From Psychrobacter sp. 5A.1 (lineage in GTDB: Bacteria > Pseudomonadota > Gammaproteobacteria > Pseudomonadales > Moraxellaceae), in the NCBI RefSeq assembly GCF_030407455.1, contig NZ_JASDDJ010000016.1:1-59719 (forward strand): a stretch of DNA of 59,719 nucleotides. Direction: 5' to 3'. Shown here piece by piece: positions 28,412 through 37,877 of the stretch. The translations under genes and the position numbers were made by a program. Each line of letters opens with the position of its first letter. Positions within the stretch are counted from its first letter, which is position 1. The notes under the pieces are model-generated. The model saw only the letters and a list, made by a program, of their open reading frames with translations. It searched no databases and was not told where the DNA came from.

Positions 28412-29200
28412 TTAACGATACTGTGCCAGTAAATTTTCAAAGTTTTTTGCAGTTAATGCGCCGATCTCATTGCTATCACACTCATACATGTCTGCGATAA
28501 AGCTGGCCACGTAAGGCACATACGCAGGCTCATTGGGGCGGCCACGCTTCGGGACAGGGGCTAGATATGGGCTATCTGTCTCGATTAATATCCTGTCTCT
28601 AGGCATTTTTCGCGCAGCATCTTGGATATTTTGGGCGCTTTTAAAGCTGACAATACCAGAGAATGAGATATAAAAACCTAAATCCAGCGCACGCTTTGCG
28701 GTCTCCCAGTCTTCGGTAAAACAATGAATAATGCCATGCTCAGCACCTTCGCTTTTTAGGATACCGATTGTATCCTCTTTTGCATCACGCATATGTATGA
28801 CAAGCGGTTTTTTTAGTTGCTGGCTAGCATGGATATGACGTGCAAGACTGGCTTGCTGCTCTTTTTTATTTTCCGTAGACCAATAATAATCTAGCCCCGT
28901 CTCTCCTATTGCCCAGACATGCTCTGCATCAGCAGTCTCTATCAGACGATCTACAGTCGCTGATTTCAGTATATCGATATTTTCACAAGGATGAATACCC
29001 ACACTCATGCCTAAATTTAGTGTTTCGTCACCATAGGTACTGACAATAGTGGCAATCTCGTCATACTCCGCAAAATCACACATGATTGCCATCGCACGAG
29101 ACACATTAGCAGCTTTCATGGCATCAATTGCACCGGACAATTTACCATCGTACTTTGTTAAATCTAAACGGTTGAGGTGACAGTGGCTGTCTGTAAACAT
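28412..29200 (-). CDS. TatD-family metal-dependent DNase/hydrolase
   Basis: 262-residue TIM-barrel metalloenzyme. The N-terminal DSHCHLNRLDL (His-x-His), Glu in AIGETGLDYYW at about residues 97-107, His in PLVIHMRDAKEDT and in GIIHCFTEDWETA, and Asp in LIETDSPYLAPVPKRGRPNEPAYV are the metal ligands of TatD proteins. The YcfH/TatD type acts on DNA 3' ends or on D-amino-acyl bonds. It stands alone between the TetR gene and gspE, which is unusual since this subgroup is often near DNA polymerase or tmk genes. Confidence 0.93.
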   Translation of the reverse strand: MFTDSHCHLNRLDLTKYDGKLSGAIDAMKAANVSRAMAIMCDFAEYDEIATIVSTYGDETLNLGMSVGIHPCENIDILKSATVDRLIETADAEHVWAIGETGLDYYWSTENKKEQQASLARHIHASQQLKKPLVIHMRDAKEDTIGILKSEGAEHGIIHCFTEDWETAKRALDLGFYISFSGIVSFKSAQNIQDAARKMPRDRILIETDSPYLAPVPKRGRPNEPAYVPYVASFIADMYECDSNEIGALTAKNFENLLAQYR

Positions 29201-29334
29201 AAATAATCTCGTTATTAAAACTTTATCAGTAAAAAGTATGGGAATTAAAAAGTTAAATGCTCATTTTGTTGATTGCTTTGAAGAGCGCTGTTTTCAAGTA
29301 GCCTAATGTTTTCTACGCTTAAAATACATGATGC

Positions 29335-29509
29335 TAGGGCATGTCCTCAATTCAAACAATAAGTTATCTAACTGGGCTAAAAATGGCTAAATTTTGCCAA
29401 ACATCGTCAAATAGCTGGTCAATATCTCGATATTATCGACACTATTTTTCTCGTTTGACGGCAATTTATCTCATTTTTATCACCACTTGTGAAATGAGGA
29501 CACACCCTA
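29335..29509. mobile_element. MITE-like element, family A, inverted copy overlapping the gspE stop
   Basis: 175 bp, the reverse orientation of the copy at 23852-24027, with left end CTAGGGCATGTCCTCA and right end TGAGGACACACCCTA. Its right terminus contains the CTA that, on the minus strand, is the TAG stop codon of gspE. It fills most of the gap between tatD and gspE. Confidence 0.88.
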
Positions 29510-31294
29510 ATTAAGCGGCACTACTCGCATCACCTCTTCTATGGTCGTCACGCCTTCGCTAATGCGCTTGGCACCCGATAAGCGCAACGGCTGCACACCT
29601 TCGCGGTACGCTTGCTGTTTCAACACATCTAGATTTGCATCGGCGGCGACCAGCTTTTTTAAGTCATTGGACAACGGCATGATTTCATAAAGGCCGACTC
29701 GCCCCTGATAACCCGTGTGTCGACAGTGCTCACAACCCTGCGCGGTATAAATTTGGGCAGGCGCTGGTGCACGCCAAGGCTGAACCAATTCCTGCCACTG
29801 AACAGCCATTTCGCTATCTGGCGTCACCTCTACCGCTTTTTTACAGTGTGGACATAAGGTACGTAGCAAACGCTGTGCCATCACTCCTAATATAGTCGCT
29901 GACGTCAAAAATGGCTGAATACCCAAATCATGCAAACGAGTGATAGAGCTTGGCGCATCGTTCGTATGCAATGTTGAGAGCACCAAATGCCCTGTCAATG
30001 AAGCTTGTACCGCCATATTGGCAGTTTCTGCATCACGAATCTCTCCGACCATGATGATGTCAGGGTCTTGCCGCATTAAAGAGCGTATCCCATCAGCAAA
30101 ATGTAGATCAACCCCAGCATTGACCTGCATTTGATTAAAAGCAGGCTCTATCATCTCAATCGGATCTTCGATGGTACAAACGTTAACTTGCTCCGTAGCA
30201 AGCTGTTTAAGCGTACTGTATAAGGTCGTGGTCTTACCCGAACCTGTCGGCCCAGTGACCAAAATAATGCCGTTTGGATGAGCCGTCAATTCATGCCACG
30301 TTTCAAGCTGCTTACCCGATAGCCCAAGCTGCGCAAATGAGCGTACCAGCACTTCAGGGTCAAATACACGCATGACCAATTTTTCACCAAAGGCAGTAGG
30401 CATGGTAGATAGTCGAAGCTCAGTTTCCAGTCCCTTTGGCGTCCGCGTCTTTAAACGACCATCTTGCGGTTTACGCTTTTCTGCAACATTGAGCCGCCCT
30501 AAGATTTTGATACGCGCAGTCACCGCGACGATGATTGCCAATGGCATTTCATACACCGTATGGAGCACACCATCGATACGGAAGCGTACCTTGCCTGTCT
30601 CACGACGTGGCTCTAAATGAATATCACTGGCACGTTGCTCAAAGGCATACTGCAATAGCCAATCAACGACTCTGACGATATGCTGATCGTTGGCATCGGG
30701 GTTGTTATTGTCACCCAACTGCAATAACGCCTCAACATTGGTCACATCAGCGGCGGCTCGCTTATGGACACTGTTTGCCCCTGCTATCGCTTGCGTCACT
30801 TGATAGAACTCTTGGCGATAGCGCTTAATCTGCTCAGGATTGATATAGACCGTACGATAGCTTTTCGACTTGATTAACTTTTCAATATTCAAATGCCAAT
30901 CGGTATAAAAAGGCTGATCTGTTCCGACAACGACTTCATCTATCGTAATCTCAATCGGCAAAATATGCTGTGAACGGGCATATTCAAATGACATTAATTG
31001 TGTCACCGCTGGGACATCCACTTTTAATGGATCAATACGAACAAGAGGCATATCTGCTTTGGCCGCGAGCCACTGATTGAGCCACGCCAATGTTAATTTT
31101 TTTTCAGCGCTGCTGTCCGTCGCATGACCATTCGGCAACCCAAACTCACTAATCGTCAGCAGCGGATGCTGTGCTTTGTCACGACGGCTGGTCATCACTA
31201 AATTGTAACCACGCTGATCAATCACTTTGTCTGCCAACAGCTCATCTAGACACCAACGCAAATCAATCACTATCGAATATTTTTGAGCAGACAT
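29507..31294 (-). CDS. gspE: Type II secretion ATPase GspE
   Basis: 595 residues. The N-terminal GspE-like domain is followed by the P-loop NTPase: GPTGSGKTTTLYSTL (Walker A, about residues 345-359), Asp-box CTIEDPIEM, Walker B DIIMVGEIRDAETA and the His-box TGHLVLSTLHTNDAPSS. A tetracysteine zinc site (CPHC and CEHC) lies in the C-terminal part, typical of GspE and PilB. The ASDIHLEPR segment precedes the ATPase core. It powers pseudopilus assembly for protein secretion. It is separate from gspH-K in this window. The final residues RVVPLN are followed by a TAG inside a MITE-like terminus. Confidence 0.93.
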   Translation of the reverse strand: MSAQKYSIVIDLRWCLDELLADKVIDQRGYNLVMTSRRDKAQHPLLTISEFGLPNGHATDSSAEKKLTLAWLNQWLAAKADMPLVRIDPLKVDVPAVTQLMSFEYARSQHILPIEITIDEVVVGTDQPFYTDWHLNIEKLIKSKSYRTVYINPEQIKRYRQEFYQVTQAIAGANSVHKRAAADVTNVEALLQLGDNNNPDANDQHIVRVVDWLLQYAFEQRASDIHLEPRRETGKVRFRIDGVLHTVYEMPLAIIVAVTARIKILGRLNVAEKRKPQDGRLKTRTPKGLETELRLSTMPTAFGEKLVMRVFDPEVLVRSFAQLGLSGKQLETWHELTAHPNGIILVTGPTGSGKTTTLYSTLKQLATEQVNVCTIEDPIEMIEPAFNQMQVNAGVDLHFADGIRSLMRQDPDIIMVGEIRDAETANMAVQASLTGHLVLSTLHTNDAPSSITRLHDLGIQPFLTSATILGVMAQRLLRTLCPHCKKAVEVTPDSEMAVQWQELVQPWRAPAPAQIYTAQGCEHCRHTGYQGRVGLYEIMPLSNDLKKLVAADANLDVLKQQAYREGVQPLRLSGAKRISEGVTTIEEVMRVVPLN

Positions 31295-31353
31295 ATTTTT
31301 CTTCTTTTATTGTTTTGAGGTATTTTACCAAAGAGAACATCCATCAAGGCCAA

Positions 31354-32268
31354 CTATACTGTGACCACAGCGGTTATCTGTAGCTGTTCTGATGCCATCA
31401 GTTGAAAGCTCACATCAACAGACTTATAACGCATGACAAATGGCGTGGCTATCTCTTTACGGCGATAAGCGGGGCGCGGATCTTGCGCAATTAACTCTTT
31501 GATGATGCTGATATCAGAGGCGATCAATTGACTTTGTATATTATGGACCATAGCAGCAACTGTAGCACTTTTTGCGACTTTTTTTGCATCACCACTACTT
31601 GCATCACCAGTATTAAGGTCAACAGGCGCACCTGCGCTCACTAGCATCGCAAATTGCTCGACAGCGGCCTCTGTCATAGTCACCTCTAGCAACGCTGGCG
31701 CAGTTGGTGCAAACCCACTCTCTGCCTGTGTGAGCGCATCGCTATAGGCCACATACGGCTTTATGTCGATAATCGGAGTGCCATCTATCATATCAGCCCC
31801 TTTAACAATAAGTAATACGCGACCTTGCACTATTTTTATCTGTTCGAGCTTGACGACAGACAGCCCCAATCCTGATGGGCGATACATGCTGCGACTGGCA
31901 AACACCCCTATTTTTTGATTGCCGCCCAACCTTGGCGGTCGCACTTGAGCGCGAAAGCGACTACTCGTTTCATTGTTATTTTTATATCGGTAATTATGAT
32001 GAAACTGCCAACTGACCCATATATAACTAAACTTGTCCAAACCATCAAAGGCAGCTGGCGTATCGTATGGCGCTAGCATCTCAATCACACTGGTCAATGC
32101 GACCAAATTTGGCTGGCGCGGCGCACCAAATTTCTGCGACAGGGGTGCTCGATGATAGCCAATAATAGGGGCTCGATGGTCGTTATCTAATAGTGGATTG
32201 TCATCAAGCATAGGCCAACTCCGGTAATCAAAACTGCCTTTATCAAACAGCTCTGTCAAATGATACAA
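31354..32268 (-). CDS. trmO: tRNA (t6A37) N6-methyltransferase TrmO (TsaA family)
   Basis: 304 residues, longer than E. coli TrmO (about 235). The TsaA beta-barrel domain is recognised by APIIGYHRAPLSQKFGAPRQPNL (about residues 33-55), YDTPAAFDGLDKFSYIWVSWQFH, RPPRLGGNQKIGVFASRSMYRPSGLGLSVVKL and IDIKPYVAYSDA. The C-terminal RPAYRRKE is the extra domain found in TrmO. The family methylates the threonylcarbamoyl group at A37 of tRNAs reading ACY codons. A linker around residues 200-225 is enriched in Ala/Asp. The gene is upstream of gspE by 60 bases on the same strand. Confidence 0.9.
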   Translation of the reverse strand: MYHLTELFDKGSFDYRSWPMLDDNPLLDNDHRAPIIGYHRAPLSQKFGAPRQPNLVALTSVIEMLAPYDTPAAFDGLDKFSYIWVSWQFHHNYRYKNNNETSSRFRAQVRPPRLGGNQKIGVFASRSMYRPSGLGLSVVKLEQIKIVQGRVLLIVKGADMIDGTPIIDIKPYVAYSDALTQAESGFAPTAPALLEVTMTEAAVEQFAMLVSAGAPVDLNTGDASSGDAKKVAKSATVAAMVHNIQSQLIASDISIIKELIAQDPRPAYRRKEIATPFVMRYKSVDVSFQLMASEQLQITAVVTV

Positions 32269-32583
32269 AATTACTCACTAACGATATTCCATTTTATCAT
32301 GCTAGAGAATCACTGCTAGACGGATTTTTATTTTAAAGTTTGGTATTATGAGCAAGAAATTTGATGAGAGTCATTTACATTTGAGCTATCTGATACATAA
32401 CGCTGTCATCATTGATATAAATTTAGTGCGTGTCATCACTTACTATTTTATGAAAAAACAACCGTTTCGACACCTACTGAAAGACTGCTACGTTTTTATA
32501 ATGTTTAACCTATCATTGAAAATTCTGATTTAATACTCATTCAAACTTAACGACACAGATTGCAACTTATTAACGAGGACTTT

Positions 32584-33357
32584 ATGTCAAAACTTCGCAC
32601 CGAAACGGTCACAGAGGTTCATCACTGGAATGACGCTCTATTTAGTATCAAAACCACTCGTGACGATGGCTTACGCTTTCGTAATGGCGAATTTGCGATG
32701 ATTGGACTTGTTGTCGATGGCAAGCCTCTCTTGCGCGCTTACTCAATTGCTAGCCCTAACTACGAAGACCACTTAGAATTCTTTTCTATCAAAGTTCAAG
32801 ATGGTCCCCTAACCTCACGTTTGCAGCATATCAAAGTGGGTGACGAGCTATTGGTCAGCAAAAAACCAACGGGCACACTAGTATTGGACGATCTACTACC
32901 AGGCAAAAACCTGTATATGCTCTCTACTGGTACTGGCCTTGCGCCTTTCTTGTCACTGGCGCGCGACCCTGAAGTGTATGAGCGCTTTGACAAAATCATT
33001 TTGGTACATGGCGTACGTCATGTCGATGATTTGGCCTATCGTGAGATGTTCGAAAACGAGCTGCCTAATGATGAAATATTTGGTGAATGGTATCGTGAAA
33101 AATTCATCTATTATCCGACCGTCACTCGTGAAGCGTTCAAAAACCAAGGACGTGTCACAGATTTGATGACATCGGGCAAACTGTTCGAAGATATCGGTCT
33201 ACCACCGATGAACAAAGACGATGATCGTGTGATGATTTGTGGCAGTATGCCATTCAATGCTGAAATTTCAGCCATTCTAGATGACTTTGGTTTAACCGTT
33301 TCACCACGTATGGGTGTGCAAGCAGATTATGCGGTCGAACGTGCCTTTGTCGGATAG
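32584..33357 (+). CDS. fpr: Ferredoxin--NADP+ reductase
   Basis: 257-residue FAD enzyme that exchanges electrons between NADPH and ferredoxin or flavodoxin. The FAD-binding RAYSIASPNYEDHLEFFSIKV is at about residues 51-71, PTGTLVLDDL follows, and the NADP-binding LSTGTGLAPFLSLARDPE lies near 107-124. It ends ADYAVERAFVG, typical of the bacterial subclass I FPR. The ATG at 32584 follows GAGGA. An upstream in-frame start at 32560 has no binding site. It is probably a single gene; the tRNA follows 158 bases on. Confidence 0.93.
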   Translation: MSKLRTETVTEVHHWNDALFSIKTTRDDGLRFRNGEFAMIGLVVDGKPLLRAYSIASPNYEDHLEFFSIKVQDGPLTSRLQHIKVGDELLVSKKPTGTLVLDDLLPGKNLYMLSTGTGLAPFLSLARDPEVYERFDKIILVHGVRHVDDLAYREMFENELPNDEIFGEWYREKFIYYPTVTREAFKNQGRVTDLMTSGKLFEDIGLPPMNKDDDRVMICGSMPFNAEISAILDDFGLTVSPRMGVQADYAVERAFVG

Positions 33358-33414
33358 GCAATGATAGAAAATATAGGGTTTTTTGATTTAATTGCAAATT
33401 ATATAAAATAATTC

Positions 33415-33442
33415 TTGACGATAAAAAATAGCCTGCTATAAT
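33415..33442 (+). promoter_or_regulatory. Strong sigma-70 promoter of tRNA-Leu
   Basis: TTGACG (33415-33420) and TATAAT (33437-33442) are 16 bases apart, with TG one base upstream of the -10. Transcription would start about 67 bases before the tRNA 5' end. Confidence 0.85.
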
Positions 33443-33515
33443 ACGCAACCTATACAGAGCTAACCCTGTAGCCCAATTCGATAATATCTATATGATAGAC
33501 ATTATTACCTAACAT

Positions 33516-33601
33516 GCCAGTGTGATGGAATTGGTAGACATGACGGATTCAAAATCCGTTGCCTAATAAGCGTGTCGGTTCGAGTCCGACCACTGGTACC
33601 A
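33516..33601 (+). tRNA. tRNA-Leu(CAA)
   Basis: 86 bases with an acceptor stem GCCAGTG (33516-33522) pairing with CACTGGT (33591-33597), anticodon stem ACGGA/TCCGT around a loop TTCAAAA (anticodon CAA), a long class II variable arm, T loop GGTTCGAGTCC and an encoded CCA. Its 3' end is duplicated at 38101-38119, marking it as the attachment site of an integrated element. Confidence 0.95.
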
Positions 33602-33605
33602 ATAT
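33587..33605. repeat. Left attachment site (attL)
   Basis: CGACCACTGGTACCAATAT, covering the T-arm end, acceptor stem and CCA of tRNA-Leu. Identical to 38101-38119. Confidence 0.88.
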
Positions 33606-33634
33606 ATAGTTCTATACTACCTTATAGAATAGCT

Positions 33635-33662
33635 AAAGCCCCTGATATCAGGGGCTTTGTTG
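33635..33662. terminator. Hairpin after the tRNA, probably brought by the element
   Basis: AAAGCCCCTGATATCAGGGGCTTT is a perfect 24-base palindrome-like stem, followed by GTTGT. It probably terminates the tRNA transcript now that the native terminator has been displaced. Confidence 0.65.
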
Positions 33663-33764
33663 TATCTGGCGTTCTATACTGTCCTGCTATATCTATCCCA
33701 ATCCATGCATCTGATGTACACTACTATATACACTGGTTTTTAAATGTACATTGGGGTATCAGTC

Positions 33765-35129
33765 ATGGAAGCACGTAAACCTATCAGCTCCGATCGCAGC
33801 ATCAGTAGTCATAAAGCCGATGACAAAGAATAATACCTAGTCTCTGTCAGAAACCATCCTAAGCTATTCTTAATGGTACGTCCTACTGAAACTAAATCAT
33901 GGATGTATCGCTACTACCCGCCTTCAGATCCTAAGCAAAGCATTATTTCCATCGGTATATATCCAAGTATCTCGTATGCTCGTGCCTGTGAAGTTTGGCG
34001 TGAATATGAAGACCTACTAAGCAAAGGTATTGATCCAAAAGTCCACCGTGAATAATTAAAGAATAGTATTATTAGTAAAACTAAAAACTCTTTTAGTCAT
34101 TTTGCTTGGGAGTATTTTGGTAGCTTAGAGCAGACTCAAAAAGGTAATACGTTAATTCGTAAGAGAGGCCGTTTAGAGCTTATCTGCTCTTATATTGGTA
34201 ATGAACCTATTAGTGACATTGGTTCACCTAGAATGCTCGAAGTTTTACTAGACATCCAAGCTAACTCATTAAATAGAGCTGGCAAGCCCACAGATAAGGC
34301 TGAACGCTGTGCAGGTATCGCTAGTGACGTATTTGTCTATGCAGGAGCTCGTGGATTCTGTAGTAGCAATCCTGCGGCGCTGATTAAGAGTCAATTAGCT
34401 AAGTCTAGCTATGGCCATCGTCCGGCCATTACTAAGCCTAAAGATTTGGCTAAACTATTGCGAGCTGTTGAAACCATAGAAGGTGATCCAAACACAATCA
34501 ACTCCCTTAGGCTATTGGCGTTACTATTCGTGCGTAATGGGGATTTAAGACATATGCGTTGGGCTGATGTAGATTTGGAGACTGGTAGGTGGCAATTAAA
34601 GCCGTTAAAAGGCCAAGGTAAGGTGAATATGGTCAAAGATATGGTAGTCCCCCTACCTCATCAAGCCATATCTATATTGCGTGAACAACAAAAGATCAAT
34701 GGCCACACTGAGTATGTCTTCTTTAGTCAGACGGCAAAAAAGCACCAGATCATATCTGAAAATACGGCAAACAAACGTCTCAAGGATTTAGGCTATCAAA
34801 ACGTACATTGTGCTCACGGCTTTAGAGCTACTGCGAAGACTATCCTGCAAGAGCAACTAAAGTACTCTCTTGTTCTTGTTGAAATGGCATTAGGTCATAC
34901 CACTAAAGATCCTAATGGAAGCGCTTACGGTCGATTTGAGTATATTGATGATCGTAGCGATATGATGCAGAAGTGGGCAGACTATTTAGATGCTTTGCGG
35001 GAAGGAAGAGATACAGCAGAGTTTAAAGCAGATGCACAAACTAAAGGCGACTCTACAGCTCAGCTGCAAGCACTCATAGATCAGCTGGGTGAAGACAAGG
35101 TACGAGAGCTATTGGGAAACAAAGGTTAA
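33765..35129 (+). pseudogene. Tyrosine-recombinase (phage-type integrase) with two nonsense codons
   Basis: One frame reads through 455 codons with TAA at 33831-33833 and 34053-34055. The N-terminal arm domain (DUF4102-like) is readable on both sides of the first stop (KADDKE, then YLVSVRNHPKLFLMVRPTETKSWMYRYY). Core-binding and catalytic parts follow: Arg in LRLLALLFVRNGDLRHMRWADVD, HCAHGFRATAKTIL (His-x-x-Arg) and LALGH-type VEMALGHTTKD. The Tyr nucleophile is probably in YGRFEYIDDRSDM. It integrates at tRNA 3' ends and lies next to one. In both stops the preceding codon is GAA. Almost certainly inactive unless readthrough occurs. Confidence 0.85.
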
Positions 35130-35314
35130 AATACTGCTTTCTAAGTAAATTGAACCATATACTATCTATTAAAAGACGTTTTATATAAAGACGAAATCAT
35201 ATACGCAGTCATGCATAAAAAAGCTGTGATAATGAATTTTAGATAGTAAACCTATGGCGTGTTATCAAGTAGATAATAAGTCCCAAAAATTGTCTAATAC
35301 TCAAAGCTCTATCT

Positions 35315-37309
35315 TTAATTTAACGTTCGATAACCATCACATCCATCTTGATCGCCATTATCACAAGATTTACCAAACCATTCTTTGGCAGTTGCATAAT
35401 CCTGACGCACGCCTTCGCCTTTGGCATACATCGCTCCAAGGTTATGTTGAGCTTGAGCAAGCCCTTGGTTAGCGGCTTTTGTATACCATTCAATGGCTTT
35501 GGCATAATTCTGATGAACACCTTCGCCTGCACCATACATCGACCCAAGCTGGTATTGAGCTTGAGCAAACCCTTGGTCAGCAGATCTTTCAAACCACTCA
35601 ACCGCCTTAGCATAATCCTGACGCACACCTAAGCCCTTTTCGTACATGACTCCAAAAGTATATTGAGATTCAACAAACCCTTGACTCGCCGATTTTTGAT
35701 ACCACTCAAACGCCTTGGCATAATCCTGACGCACGCCTTCGCCTTTGGCATACACCGCTCCAAGGTTATGTTGAGCCTTGGCATATCCTTGACTCGCCGA
35801 TTTTTCAAACCACTCAACTGTCTTAGCATAATCCTGACACACACCATTACCCTCGTAATACATCAACCCAAGGTTAGATTGCGCAGTTTCATTGCCTTGG
35901 TTAGCCGATTTTTCATACCACTCAAACGCCTTAGCATAATCCTGAGGTACGCCTAAGCCTTTTTCATACATTACTCCAAGGTTAGATTGAGCCCTAGCAT
36001 ATCCTTGACTCGCCGATTCTTGATACCACTCAAACGCCTTAGCATAATCCTGAGACACGCCTAAGCCCTTTTCATACATTACTCCAAGGTTAGATTGCGC
36101 AGTTTTATTACCTTGGTTAGCTGCTTTTTGATACCACTCAAACGCCTTAGCATAATCCTGACGCACGCCTTCGCCAAAGTAATACATTATTCCAATAAGC
36201 ACTTGAGCATCAGCATCCCCTTGATCAGCAGATTTTTGGCGCCACTCAAACGCCTTAGCATAGTCCTGACGTACTCCTAAGCCTTTGCTATACATCAACC
36301 CAAGACTGTATTGAACATCCGAATTACCTTGATTAGCAGGTTTCTCAAACCACTCGGCCGCCTTAGCATAATCCTGACGTACTCCTTTGCCATTGTAATA
36401 CATCACGCCAAGGTTATATTGGGCATCAGCATCGCCTTGATTAGCAGATTTTTGGTACCATTCAACCGCCTTAGTATAATCCTGACGTACTCCTAAGCCG
36501 TCATAGTACATCGCTCCAAGGTTATATTGAGCATCGGCATCGCCTTGATTAGCAGATTTTTCATACCACTCAGCCGCCTTAGCATAATCCTGACGTACTC
36601 CTAAGCCGTCATAGTACATCGCTCCAAGTTTATATTGGGCATCGGCATCGCCTTGATTAGCAGATTTTTCATACCACTCAGCCGCCTTAGCATAATCCTG
36701 ACGTACTCCTTTGCCTTCGAAATACATCAACCCAAGACTGTATTGAACATCCGAATTACCTTGATTAGCAGATTTTTCAAACCACTCAAATGCCTTGGCA
36801 TAATCCTGACGCACGCCTTCGCCAAAGTAATACATTATTCCAATAAGCACTTGAGCATCAGCATCCCCTTGATCAGCAGATTTTTGGCGCCACTCAAACG
36901 CCTTAGCATAATCCTGACGTACTCCTAAGCCTTTGCTATACATCACTCCAAGGTTATATTGGGCATCAGCATCGCCTTGATTGGCAGATTTTTCATACCA
37001 TTCAGCTGCCTTGACATAATCCTGACGCACGCCTAAGCCTTTGCTATACATCACTCCAAGGTTGTATTGAGCCTTAGCCTTCCCTTGATTGGCAGACTTT
37101 TCAATCCACTGCGCAGCCTTAGCGTAGTCCTGACGCACCCCTTCGCCGTTGTCGTACATCACTCCAAGATTATATTGAGCCTCAGCATCGCCTTGATTAG
37201 CAAGCTTTAGAGTTTGGCTAAAATCAGCGGCCATCGCTGAAACAGAAAGCATTGCTGCTGCCAAAAAGAGGGTAGTTTTACGTACTAACGAGGTATTCGT
37301 GAGGATCAT
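35315..37309 (-). CDS. Large exported Sel1-repeat protein (17 repeats)
   Basis: 664 residues from the ATG at 37309, chosen because it gives a clean signal peptide (KTTLFLAAAMLSVSAMAADF). Then 17 nearly identical 36-residue Sel1 repeats follow (MYxxGxGVRQDYAKAxEWxxKSANQGxAxAQ). Two blocks (repeats 3-4 and 9-10) are almost identical, evidence of internal duplication. The C-terminal cap has C-x7-C (SCDNGDQDGC), as in the smaller Sel1 protein at 5153-6103. Sel1 solenoids bind other proteins. It is cargo of the tRNA-Leu element. Function unknown. Confidence 0.88.
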   Translation of the reverse strand: MILTNTSLVRKTTLFLAAAMLSVSAMAADFSQTLKLANQGDAEAQYNLGVMYDNGEGVRQDYAKAAQWIEKSANQGKAKAQYNLGVMYSKGLGVRQDYVKAAEWYEKSANQGDADAQYNLGVMYSKGLGVRQDYAKAFEWRQKSADQGDADAQVLIGIMYYFGEGVRQDYAKAFEWFEKSANQGNSDVQYSLGLMYFEGKGVRQDYAKAAEWYEKSANQGDADAQYKLGAMYYDGLGVRQDYAKAAEWYEKSANQGDADAQYNLGAMYYDGLGVRQDYTKAVEWYQKSANQGDADAQYNLGVMYYNGKGVRQDYAKAAEWFEKPANQGNSDVQYSLGLMYSKGLGVRQDYAKAFEWRQKSADQGDADAQVLIGIMYYFGEGVRQDYAKAFEWYQKAANQGNKTAQSNLGVMYEKGLGVSQDYAKAFEWYQESASQGYARAQSNLGVMYEKGLGVPQDYAKAFEWYEKSANQGNETAQSNLGLMYYEGNGVCQDYAKTVEWFEKSASQGYAKAQHNLGAVYAKGEGVRQDYAKAFEWYQKSASQGFVESQYTFGVMYEKGLGVRQDYAKAVEWFERSADQGFAQAQYQLGSMYGAGEGVHQNYAKAIEWYTKAANQGLAQAQHNLGAMYAKGEGVRQDYATAKEWFGKSCDNGDQDGCDGYRTLN

Positions 37310-37455
37310 AGCAAGGCTCTGTTGATTGATTTTCTGGGATATATATTTGTGCGTTATTGCTATGATAGCAGAACAGTTTTCGAGTAACCGACCCGATGAC
37401 TTTTTCGCGTCAAAATCATTTACCATAAACTCTGTTATGGGAAGAAGGGCTGCGA

Positions 37456-37506
37456 TCTAGTGAGGAATTGAATATCGAGCTCTATGCTAATGATGTCAAT
37501 AACCGG
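37456..37506. repeat. Imperfect direct repeat, copy 1
   Basis: AGTGAGGAATTGAATAT followed by similar sequence (GCTCT-TGATAATGATGTCAATAAC-like) recurs at 37878-37927. The two copies flank the 77-residue gene. It may mark an old internal insertion or duplication. Confidence 0.5.
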
Positions 37507-37540
37507 AGCATGTAGCTGAAGCAAGCGTTTTTGTTATAAT

Positions 37541-37774
37541 CTATCGAGTAAGTAGTTTGTCGATAGATTGCATACACTCCTTTTGCGGTAATACAAACTC
37601 CCCTCCCATATCCATTGCTATTAGGCTATGCAAATCACTATGAAGCTCGCAAGGTATTTCACTAGAATGATTTAGCAAAAACTTCATGGCTTGTGTTGAT
37701 ACTTTAAGAAGTTGATAATCAATCAGTATCTGTCTTTTTAGTTCTAATAACTCAATTTCCATTATTTCATTCAT
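37541..37774 (-). CDS. Small hypothetical protein of the element
   Basis: 77 residues, not recognised. It is predicted helical (MNEIMEIELLELKRQILIDYQLLKVSTQ ... QKECMQSIDKLLTR) with heptad-like Leu/Ile spacing in the first 40 residues. There is no signal and no clear ribosome binding site before the ATG. It lies between two copies of an imperfect direct repeat, upstream of the large Sel1 gene on the same strand. Confidence 0.45.
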   Translation of the reverse strand: MNEIMEIELLELKRQILIDYQLLKVSTQAMKFLLNHSSEIPCELHSDLHSLIAMDMGGEFVLPQKECMQSIDKLLTR

Positions 37775-37877
37775 ATTTTTACTACTACAAATCTAGTTAA
37801 CTTAATGACATAACTCTTTAACTATGGGTGGGTAACGTTGCCCAGTAGCTTACTGTTCATTAAAAGATGAGCTCTCT

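Noticed and set aside
32348..32533. A 61-codon ORF between trmO and fpr
   Set aside because: It has an ATG but no ribosome binding site, no recognisable domain, and an A+T-rich composition like non-coding DNA. Left out as unsupported.
35254..36928. Several plus-strand ORFs rich in ILTHAF and SIALISRF repeats
   Set aside because: They are antisense images of the Sel1 repeats and recur with the same 108-base period; no independent signal supports them.
35400..37200. The regularly spaced repeats could be mistaken for a CRISPR array
   Set aside because: The 108-base period is coding (36 residues) and the repeats are not separated by unique spacers. No cas genes are present.
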